From assembly GCF_036655075.1 (NCBI RefSeq), contig NZ_JAVVQU010000031.1:1-38056 (forward strand): a stretch of 38,056 bases of DNA, written 5' to 3'. Position numbers and translations under genes: made by a program. The DNA comes from Holtiella sp036655075 (GTDB lineage Bacteria; Bacillota; Clostridia; Lachnospirales; Cellulosilyticaceae). Under the pieces are notes generated by a model, which searched no databases, was not told the origin of the DNA, and saw only the letters and a list, made by a program, of their open reading frames with translations. The stretch's first letter is position 1; each line of letters opens with the position of its first letter. Positions 16,124 through 22,982 of this stretch are shown here, in pieces.

Positions 16124-19100
16124 ATGCATTCTCAAACACCACTTCAGCCTGAATGGCAAAATCCAACACTGCTTCAAATTAACCGTGAGCCTGCTCGTGC
16201 TTACTACATTCCTTTCGGAACATGTGAGGACGCTTTAGCTCATCACAAAGGCACTTCCCCTTACTACAAACTTTTAAATGGTACTTGGAAGTTTAGCTAC
16301 TACGATACTTATATTGATGCACCTAATAATTTCCATGACGTAGACTACTGTAGTGAAGATTGGGCATCTATTCCTGTACCTTCTAACTGGCAACTTCACG
16401 GATATGACAAACCTCACTATACTAATGTCAACTATCCTTTCCCTGTAAATCCTCCTTATGTTCCAAACGAAAATCCTGCTGGTCTCTACATTAAGGAATT
16501 TACACTTCCTACGAAATGGGATGGACAAGATGTGTTCATTAATTTTGAAGGGGTTAATGCTTGCTTCTACATTTGGCTTAATGGTACTTTTATAGGCTAT
16601 AGCCAAGGGACACATTTACCATCTGAATTCAACCTAACCGATTCCCTGGTAAAAGGTACTAATAAACTTGCTATCAAAGTCCTTAAATGGTGCGATGGTA
16701 GCTACTTAGAAGACCAAGACTTCTATCGTCTTTCTGGAATTTTTAGAGATGTCTATCTCTTAGCCCGTTCACCACTTCATGTACGTGATTTCTTTGTCAA
16801 ACCTACATTAGATGCAACTTACACAAATGGAACTTTAGATGTAAGTGTGGCATTTAGTGCGCCTTTTGAAGGAAGTTTTACAGCTTCTTTATTTGACGCA
16901 GACCACCATCTTGTAGCAACTACTACTTGTAGCCAAACACAATTTACATTTGATCTTCCTAATGTTAACAAATGGACTGCTGAGACACCTTATCTGTATA
17001 CTTTAGTTCTTGAACACAAGGGGGAATACATTCCTACTCAAGTTGGCTTTAGAACACTTGAAGTGGCTCCAAATGGTGCCTTCTTAGTTAATGGCGTAGC
17101 TGTTAAGCTTAAAGGGGTTAACCGACATGACTCTCATCCAGATCTTGGTCATTATACACCTATGCAACATATGATAGACGATTTACTCATTATGAAGCGT
17201 CACAACATCAACACAGTTAGAACGTCTCACTATCCAAATGCACCAGAATTTTTAAGACTTTGTAACCAATATGGATTATATGTAGTAGATGAATCAGACC
17301 TGGAAACACATGGTACGCAAGCCGCTATCAACTGCAACATCTTAAGCAATGACCCTGTATGGAAAGATGCTTATCTAGAGCGTGTAATACGTATGGTAGA
17401 ACGCGACAAAAATCACCCTTGTATCATTATGTGGTCACTAGGCAACGAATCCTTCTTTGGTACCAACCATATAGCTATGTCTGAATGGACTAAAAATCGT
17501 GATACGAGTCGCCTTGTACATTATGAAGGGACTGTTCACTTTAGAGGCCAGACAGCAATAGGTTGTGAAGAAGAAAAAGTTCATCCTTGTGTAGATATTG
17601 TAAGTTATATGTATGCTTCTCAAGAAGATCTCATTGCAGAAAGTGAAGTAACCAACGACAGCAGACCTTATTTTCTCTGTGAATATAGTCATGCTATGGG
17701 TGTAGGCCCTGGTGACTTAAAATCTTACTGGGATTTATTCTATCAACATCCTCGCCTTATCGGAGGCTGTGTATGGGAATGGTGTGACCACTCTGTACGT
17801 CAAAACGATGGCAACCAAGACTTCTTCGTCTATGGCGGCTACTTTGAGGAATTCCCTCACGATGGTAACTTCTGCGTAGACGGATTAGTAAGTCCAGACC
17901 GCAAGCCTCATACAGGACTTAAAGACTATAAATATATTATTCAACCTGTACATCTAGAAGGTAGCGACTTAGCCCACGGACTTATTACCCTTATCAACCG
18001 TTATGACTTCTTAGACCTTAGTACACTCCAACTTGAGTGGACCATTACTAAAGATGGCGTGATCTATGAAACAGGCATTGTAAGCGACCTATGCATCGCT
18101 CCACATGCAAGTCATACTTTACAACTTGGCTATACACTGCCTACTAAGGTAGATGGGGACTTCTTCCTTAACTTAAGCTTCGTACAAAAAGCTGCAACAC
18201 CATGGGCAGAGCGTGGCTATGAAGTTGCCTTTAGCCAACTTGAGCTTGCAACTGCCTCTTACCTTGAAGTAGCTGTGACTGATTCTCTTCAAGTAGAAGA
18301 AGATGCACGCTACATCACCTTCACTGGAGATGCATTCAATTACCGCTTCAATAAGTTCTGTGGTAGCTTTGAAAGTCTTCAAACAAATGGGGTTGAACTT
18401 CTAGCAAATTGTCCAGAACCTTCTATCTGGCGTGCACCTACAGACAATGATCGTAACATTCAACATGGTTGGTACCATCAAATGATGCACTGTGCAACAC
18501 CTCATGTGTATCAAGTTGCACTCGTTGAATCCACTCCTGAGTATGCGGCACTTCAAGTAGCCTACGCTCTTGGTGGCCCCTCTGTACGTCCACTTCTTGA
18601 AGGTACGACAACTTATAAAGTTTGGGCAACAGGTGAAATCCAAGTGGCTATGCATGCAGATGTACGTGAGAACTTCGAAGTTCTTCCTCGCTTTGGACTA
18701 GAACTCCATATGCCTGCAGGTAACGAGCATGTTTCCTACTTCGGTATGGGCCCTGGTGAAAACTATGTAGACCTTTGCCATAGTGCCTACATGGGACGCT
18801 TTGATACAACAGTAAGTGCCCTTTATGAGCCTTACATTAAGCCACAAGAATGTGGTAACCATACAAAAGTACGTTGGGCAACTATTGCTAGCAATACAGG
18901 TGTTGGTTTAATGATTAAAGGGGATGACAGCTTCAACTTCAGTGCACTACACTACACGTCACAAGATTTCACCACTACTGCTATGAGACATCAGCTTAAA
19001 CCTAGAAAAGAGACAATCCTTCATATTGACTATCGCCAAACAGGTATTGGTTCTAACAGCTGTGGTCCTAAGCTTGCCCAAGTTCATGCTTTTAGTGAAA

Positions 19101-19189
19101 AAGAAATCAACTTCAACTTCTCTATTATGCCGATTTGGTTAGAAAACATTCCTGCTCAAGTGGCATACCGTATACGTCCAACGGTATAA
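16124..19189 (+). CDS. Beta-galactosidase, GH2 (LacZ type)
   Basis: Hydrolyses terminal beta-D-galactosides. 1021 residues, the LacZ length with all five domains: sugar-binding (about 1-215), two Ig-like domains, TIM barrel (about 325-620) and C-terminal beta-sandwich (Bgal small chain, about 730-1018). The acid/base is Glu442 in WSLGNESFFG and the nucleophile Glu520 in FLCEYSHAMG. GVNRHDSHPDLG and WCDHSV are also diagnostic. No signal peptide, so it is intracellular and needs an uptake system that is not in this window. The ATG follows AAAGGAG. It ends at a strong terminator. Confidence 0.96.
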   Translation: MHSQTPLQPEWQNPTLLQINREPARAYYIPFGTCEDALAHHKGTSPYYKLLNGTWKFSYYDTYIDAPNNFHDVDYCSEDWASIPVPSNWQLHGYDKPHYTNVNYPFPVNPPYVPNENPAGLYIKEFTLPTKWDGQDVFINFEGVNACFYIWLNGTFIGYSQGTHLPSEFNLTDSLVKGTNKLAIKVLKWCDGSYLEDQDFYRLSGIFRDVYLLARSPLHVRDFFVKPTLDATYTNGTLDVSVAFSAPFEGSFTASLFDADHHLVATTTCSQTQFTFDLPNVNKWTAETPYLYTLVLEHKGEYIPTQVGFRTLEVAPNGAFLVNGVAVKLKGVNRHDSHPDLGHYTPMQHMIDDLLIMKRHNINTVRTSHYPNAPEFLRLCNQYGLYVVDESDLETHGTQAAINCNILSNDPVWKDAYLERVIRMVERDKNHPCIIMWSLGNESFFGTNHIAMSEWTKNRDTSRLVHYEGTVHFRGQTAIGCEEEKVHPCVDIVSYMYASQEDLIAESEVTNDSRPYFLCEYSHAMGVGPGDLKSYWDLFYQHPRLIGGCVWEWCDHSVRQNDGNQDFFVYGGYFEEFPHDGNFCVDGLVSPDRKPHTGLKDYKYIIQPVHLEGSDLAHGLITLINRYDFLDLSTLQLEWTITKDGVIYETGIVSDLCIAPHASHTLQLGYTLPTKVDGDFFLNLSFVQKAATPWAERGYEVAFSQLELATASYLEVAVTDSLQVEEDARYITFTGDAFNYRFNKFCGSFESLQTNGVELLANCPEPSIWRAPTDNDRNIQHGWYHQMMHCATPHVYQVALVESTPEYAALQVAYALGGPSVRPLLEGTTTYKVWATGEIQVAMHADVRENFEVLPRFGLELHMPAGNEHVSYFGMGPGENYVDLCHSAYMGRFDTTVSALYEPYIKPQECGNHTKVRWATIASNTGVGLMIKGDDSFNFSALHYTSQDFTTTAMRHQLKPRKETILHIDYRQTGIGSNSCGPKLAQVHAFSEKEINFNFSIMPIWLENIPAQVAYRIRPTV

Positions 19190-19211
19190 ACTGTATCCTA
19201 TGGATATGATT

Positions 19212-19243
19212 AAAAAGAGGCCCAATGTTTTGGGCCTCTTTTT
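19212..19243. terminator. Bidirectional terminator, beta-galactosidase / NSS transporter
   Basis: A 13-bp stem AAAAAGAGGCCCA/TGGGCCTCTTTTT (19212-19224 with 19231-19243) with T-runs on both strands between the converging genes. Confidence 0.9.
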
Positions 19244-19279
19244 GTGTCTATCTATTTATTATATTATATTATTTTACCT

Positions 19280-20593
19280 TTAGCCAATTCCACCGTATGC
19301 TACACCTAATACAATAACAATAAGGGTTACACCAACAAAAATGTATTTACCAAATGGAATAAAAGCTTTTGGAACAGGTCTTTTTGCACCTTCATTAATG
19401 GCTACTAATACTTCTTTTGGATCTAATAAGTAGAAGAACACACCTGTCACAATTAAGGCTGCTACTGGTGATATAACAATAGTCACAAGGTCTGCAAACT
19501 GTCCAAAGTATGCACCATTAGTCGCAAGTGGGAGTGCTAATACAAAGCTGATCGCTCCAATCACACTACAAGCTTGTATACGTGTTCTCTTAGTCCATGT
19601 CATAAAGGCTTCCATACTTCCTTCTAACATGTTCACAGAAGAAGAAATCGCTGCAAAAATAATACTTAAAAAGAATAAAGTACTTAGTATATTTCCATAT
19701 GGCATTGCTTGGAATACTTGTGGTAAGGTAATAAAAAGTAGTGAAGGCCCTGCTGCTGGGTCTAATCCAAAGGCAAATACCGCAGGCATAATCATAAAGG
19801 ATGCTAAGAGTGCTGCAACTGTATCAAACAAGGCAGTACTTAATGCTGCACTTGGGATGTCAAACTTCTTACTAATGTAACTCCCGTATACGACCATCCC
19901 ACATCCATTAAGGGATACTGTAAAGAATGCTTGTCCAAGAGCCATGACCCATGTCTCCGCATTGAATAAGTGTGACCACTCTGGTGTAAGTAGGTATTTA
20001 ACCCCTTCCATTGCACCTGGAAGTGTAATCCCACGGATAGTAAGTAAGATGAAAAGCCCAAATAAGATTGGCATAATCCATTTATTTAATTTCTCAATCC
20101 CTTTTGTAACACCTAATGAAACAATTACAACTGTTATCAATATAGCTAAGAAGAAGTAAGGCACGCTACTTGTAGTGCCTGAAAAACTATCAAAGAATGT
20201 AGTTGGGTCAATGATCATAAGCTCCCCTGACACACTCATCATAAAGTATTTTAAAATCCACCCAATAACAACACTGTAAAACATTAAAACACCCATCAGC
20301 CCAATAGGTGGTATAAGACCCACGACCTTGCCACCCTTTAAGCCACGTCTTTTAAAAATCTCTGTAATGCCTGTGTACGACCCACCTTTAAAATGACGTC
20401 CAAAGGCAAACTCAATGATAAGTCCCGCTGATCCTAGTACAAACACAAAAATAAAGTATGGAATTAAGAATACTGGACCTCCATAAGCCCCTAATCTGTA
20501 AGAAAACATCCAAATGTTTCCTAGTCCTAACGCTGCACCTACACAAGATATAACAAATCCAAATTTGTTTGAAAAACTTTCTCTCTCTTTCAT
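19280..20593 (-). CDS. NSS family Na+-dependent amino acid transporter, predicted tyrosine carrier
   Basis: Sodium:neurotransmitter symporter family, inner membrane, 437 residues, about 11 membrane spans as in many bacterial members. The signature is near the N-terminus: NKFGFVISCVGAALGLGNIW followed by FSYRLGAYGGPVFLIPY (unwound TM1 and TM2). TM6 is seen in ALGQAFFTVSLNGCGMVVYGSY and TM8 in LFFLSIIFAAISSSVNMLEG. AGGGAGG precedes the ATG. The 5' leader (20594-20903) holds a Tyr-rich leader ORF and an attenuator, which points to tyrosine as substrate. A tyrosine-specific NSS carrier (Tyt1 of Fusobacterium) is known, so this is plausible. Family certain, substrate inferred. Confidence 0.93.
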   Translation of the reverse strand: MKERESFSNKFGFVISCVGAALGLGNIWMFSYRLGAYGGPVFLIPYFIFVFVLGSAGLIIEFAFGRHFKGGSYTGITEIFKRRGLKGGKVVGLIPPIGLMGVLMFYSVVIGWILKYFMMSVSGELMIIDPTTFFDSFSGTTSSVPYFFLAILITVVIVSLGVTKGIEKLNKWIMPILFGLFILLTIRGITLPGAMEGVKYLLTPEWSHLFNAETWVMALGQAFFTVSLNGCGMVVYGSYISKKFDIPSAALSTALFDTVAALLASFMIMPAVFAFGLDPAAGPSLLFITLPQVFQAMPYGNILSTLFFLSIIFAAISSSVNMLEGSMEAFMTWTKRTRIQACSVIGAISFVLALPLATNGAYFGQFADLVTIVISPVAALIVTGVFFYLLDPKEVLVAINEGAKRPVPKAFIPFGKYIFVGVTLIVIVLGVAYGGIG

Positions 20594-20634
20594 ATTATCC
20601 TCCCTGTTGTTTCGTTATTTTTATTTTGAAATAT

Positions 20635-20673
20635 AAAAAAGCAGACCACATAGTGAACATCTATGTGACCTGC
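20635..20673 (-). terminator. Attenuator terminator before the NSS gene (hairpin 3)
   Basis: An inverted repeat (20641-20673; arms GCAGACCACATAG and CTATGTGACCTGC on the plus strand, two internal mismatches) is followed on the minus strand by TTTTTT (20640-20635). It lies 42 bases before the NSS start and so would stop transcription ahead of the gene. Confidence 0.85.
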
Positions 20674-20694
20674 CTCTCATTTCTATAACGAAAC

Positions 20695-20719
20695 GGCCAC
20701 ATAGACTGTCTATGTGGCC
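20695..20719 (-). promoter_or_regulatory. Leader hairpin 2, competes with the attenuator
   Basis: Perfect 11-bp stem with a 3-nt loop (20695-20719). Its 3' arm can pair with the 5' arm of the attenuator hairpin (9 of 10 bases), and its extended 5' arm (plus positions 20710-20725) can pair with the attenuator's 3' arm (15 of 16 plus one G-U). The two hairpins can therefore swap partners. Confidence 0.7.
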
Positions 20720-20744
20720 TGCTTTAATCTCATGCAAACTAAGC

Positions 20745-20803
20745 CATCATAGATACAACGCTTGTTGGAAGCTTGTACCTATGATGAAATCTCTCATATC
20801 ATA
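20745..20803 (-). promoter_or_regulatory. Leader hairpin 1 with an upstream competitor arm
   Basis: A long stem (20745-20786) of about 18 bp: outer CATCATAG/CTATGATG, inner GCTT/AAGC. Its 5' arm can instead pair with TATGATATGA (20803-20794), which lies between it and the leader ORF stop. A ribosome held on the leader ORF could change which pairing forms. Confidence 0.6.
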
Positions 20804-20812
20804 AATACAAAC

Positions 20813-20878
20813 TTATCTATAATAGCCATAATAAAAGTTATTAAGTTTTACTGGGTTAAATTTAGTAGTTAAGTTCAT
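20813..20878 (-). CDS. Tyr-rich leader peptide ORF, 21 codons
   Basis: ATG at 20878 has AGGAG 7 bases upstream, and the frame ends with TAA at 20815-20813. It begins MNLTTKFNPVK and ends FYYGYYR, giving four Tyr and one Phe in the six codons before Arg and stop, all Tyr as TAT. A consensus promoter (20910-20938) lies just upstream, and a chain of alternative hairpins plus a terminator lies between it and the NSS transporter. This is the layout of leader-peptide attenuation (as in trp, his and phe operons). Low charged Tyr-tRNA would stall the ribosome at the Tyr run and favour read-through. Too short for standard gene callers. Confidence 0.75.
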   Translation of the reverse strand: MNLTTKFNPVKLNNFYYGYYR

Positions 20879-20909
20879 CTTTATTCTCCTATAAATAATA
20901 TTATTTTAA

Positions 20910-20938
20910 ATTGTACTGTATGTTTTAGATAATGTCAA
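20910..20938 (-). promoter_or_regulatory. Promoter of the leader ORF and NSS gene
   Basis: On the minus strand TTGACA (20938-20933), a 17-bp spacer and TACAAT (20915-20910): a perfect -35, one mismatch in -10 and ideal spacing. The start point would be about 20903, 25 bases before the leader ATG and 310 bases before the transporter. Confidence 0.85.
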
Positions 20939-21079
20939 CTATTAATTCTAAACCTTACTATTACGTCATTTTTCTTACTTACATTTTTGTCACCTTTTTG
21001 TTATTTTAAGCTATGTCTCTTTATACTCAAAACCTTTATACTAAGGTCATACAAAAAAAAGATTATAAGGAGCTTACAC

Positions 21080-21817
21080 ATGAAAACACTCAATGCTTTT
21101 CAGATTAAATTATTCATGATTTTCATCATGTTTTTAGACCATCTTCACTTTATTCCTGGTCTTATTCCACCTCAACTTAACATAGTCATTCACTTAGCAA
21201 GTCGCTGTGTATCTGTATGGTTTGCCTACATCGCTGTAGACGCTTTAAGATATACAAGAAACCGTTGGAAATATAACTGGCGTATCCTAGGCTGGGCAAT
21301 CTTTATGGCTATTGGCAACATGATTCTGGGCAGTATTTTTGCAGCAAGACATATCTATATTTCAAACAATATTTTTCTAACTTTAGCTCTTGGTGTCTTT
21401 TGTCTTAATATACTAGACTACTTTAAGACACGTACTTCACTTCCAAAACTGGTTCCTTATTTACTTGTAGGACTTCTAACCTTTTTAGGCATGTACCTCA
21501 CAGAAGGTGGGATGGTAGTTATTCCATTTATGCTCATTACATCTGCTTGGTGTGATAAGCCTAAGACAAGAAATATCCTTTACTGGCTTTTTGCTGCTGT
21601 GTTGTTACTGATGTCTTATGCACCTTATGACACACTCTCTAGAACCATTGAAATGCTCCTATACAACTGTGATTGGTTCTTCATCTCGGTTTTACCTTTT
21701 ATTGCACTCTACAGCGGAGAAAGAGGGCCAAATACACCTTTTACAAAATACTTCTTTTACATTTTCTATCCTGCCCATATTTGGTTGTTAGCTACTCTAG
21801 GCTTCTTACTAAGCTAA
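21080..21817 (+). CDS. TraX family membrane protein
   Basis: 245-residue integral membrane protein of the TraX family, with about 7-8 spans. The typical opening is MKTLNAFQIKLFMIFIMFLDHLHF, followed by ASRCVSVWFAYIAVDALRYTRNR and a C-terminal FYIFYPAHIWLLATL. TraX of F plasmid acetylates pilin; chromosomal Firmicutes copies have no pilin and resemble acyltransferase-3-like membrane enzymes, so the substrate is unknown. I start at 21080, where AAGGAG lies 8 bases upstream, rather than at the upstream in-frame ATG at 20987, which has no ribosome site. Divergent from the NSS leader. Confidence 0.88.
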   Translation: MKTLNAFQIKLFMIFIMFLDHLHFIPGLIPPQLNIVIHLASRCVSVWFAYIAVDALRYTRNRWKYNWRILGWAIFMAIGNMILGSIFAARHIYISNNIFLTLALGVFCLNILDYFKTRTSLPKLVPYLLVGLLTFLGMYLTEGGMVVIPFMLITSAWCDKPKTRNILYWLFAAVLLLMSYAPYDTLSRTIEMLLYNCDWFFISVLPFIALYSGERGPNTPFTKYFFYIFYPAHIWLLATLGFLLS

Positions 21818-21930
21818 CATTTGCTAAAATCAAAGGGCTATCACCCTATTTCTCACCTAATAACTTTCTAAGCACGTTAGGAACGTTCACCCTTTCAAAC
21901 TTGAATAAAACATTCCTAATATGTAATAAG

Positions 21931-21953
21931 AGCGCCCCCTTGGGCGCTTTTTT
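21931..21953 (+). terminator. Terminator of the TraX-like gene
   Basis: A GC-rich 7-bp stem AGCGCCC/GGGCGCT (21931-21937 with 21942-21948) followed by TTTTT; it lies between converging genes. Confidence 0.85.
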
Positions 21954-21961
21954 ACTTGTGT

Positions 21962-22879
21962 TTAAAAAATACTCAAATCTAGCCGATCAGCAAGGTAGGC
22001 TAGCATCTCAACACCGCCTACAGAATTGCCTTTCTCATCGAGCGCTGGACCATATACGCCTATGCCCAACTTATTAGGAACTGCAGCAAGGATACCACCA
22101 CCCACTCCTGATTTAGCAGGTATACCTACTCTTACAGCAAATTCTCCTGAGGCATCATACAACCCACAAGTTGTCATAATGGCCATGACCATCCTACATA
22201 TGGTCTTAGGAATTAATTGTCTATGGGTCTTAGGGCATAATCCATTGTTACTATAAATTGCTCCGATCCTTGCAAGGTCTTGGCAGGTCATCTCTATAGA
22301 GCATTGTTTAAAGTAAACCTCAATTAAACTTTCTACATCTCCTTCAATAACACCACTACTTTTCATAAAGTAGGCCAAAGAGCGGTTTCTATCACCTGTT
22401 TTGATCTCTGATTCATACACTTCTTGATTGATATCCACCTCAGGATTATCAGACAACAGTTTTGCAAATTCTAGGATCCGCAAGATTTGTTCTGTTCCAT
22501 TCTTTCCATGTATTAAGGATGTGGTCGCAATAGCTCCCGCATTAATCATAGGATTAAGAGGTTTTTGAAGATGCTTAAGCTCCAATCTCACAATAGAGTT
22601 GAAAGGGTCTCCCGTAGCTTCTACGCCTACTTTCTTAAAAACTTTTTCACAGCCCTTATCCATTAAAGCTAAAGTTAAAACAATCACTTTAGAAATACTT
22701 TGAATGGTAAATTTCTTATCATAGGCACCTACACCATATCCTTTGCCATCTAATGTTTTGATGTAAATCCCTAAATCAGATTGAGATGATTTGTGTAATT
22801 CTGGTATATAGCTTGCAACCTTTCCTATAGGTGTATATTGTTTCCCGTATTCAAGTGCTTGCTGCAATATTTTTTCCAT
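21962..22879 (-). CDS. glsA: Glutaminase GlsA
   Basis: Hydrolyses glutamine to glutamate and ammonia; serine-dependent beta-lactamase-like fold. 305 residues, family length. The catalytic Ser-x-x-Lys is in FTIQSISKVIVLTLAL; MINAGAIATTSL, GIYSNNG-like text (ARIGAIYSNNG) and RVGIPAKSGVGGGI are the other conserved blocks. I take the ATG at 22879 because AGGAGG lies 5-6 bases upstream; an ATG six codons earlier would place this site inside the gene. A TATAAT (22938-22933) with a weak -35 precedes it. Confidence 0.95.
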   Translation of the reverse strand: MEKILQQALEYGKQYTPIGKVASYIPELHKSSQSDLGIYIKTLDGKGYGVGAYDKKFTIQSISKVIVLTLALMDKGCEKVFKKVGVEATGDPFNSIVRLELKHLQKPLNPMINAGAIATTSLIHGKNGTEQILRILEFAKLLSDNPEVDINQEVYESEIKTGDRNRSLAYFMKSSGVIEGDVESLIEVYFKQCSIEMTCQDLARIGAIYSNNGLCPKTHRQLIPKTICRMVMAIMTTCGLYDASGEFAVRVGIPAKSGVGGGILAAVPNKLGIGVYGPALDEKGNSVGGVEMLAYLADRLDLSIF

Positions 22880-22932
22880 AGTTCCTCCTGCATGCATATC
22901 CTAAAAATAGTCTAACCTTAGTTTACGCTTCT

Positions 22933-22959
22933 ATTATAGATTCTAACCCCAATGTCCTA
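22933..22959 (-). promoter_or_regulatory. Candidate glsA promoter
   Basis: TATAAT at 22938-22933 on the minus strand with a weak -35 (TTAGGA, 16-bp spacing), about 55 bases before the glsA ATG, in the 103-base gap after the GTPase gene. Confidence 0.45.
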
Positions 22960-22982
22960 AATCTTTAATACATTAACAGCAG

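Noticed and set aside
20594..20903. T-box or glycine riboswitch before the NSS gene
   Set aside because: No TGG-N-ACC-GCG T-box sequence, no specifier-loop layout and no glycine aptamer core; the leader ORF explains the region better.
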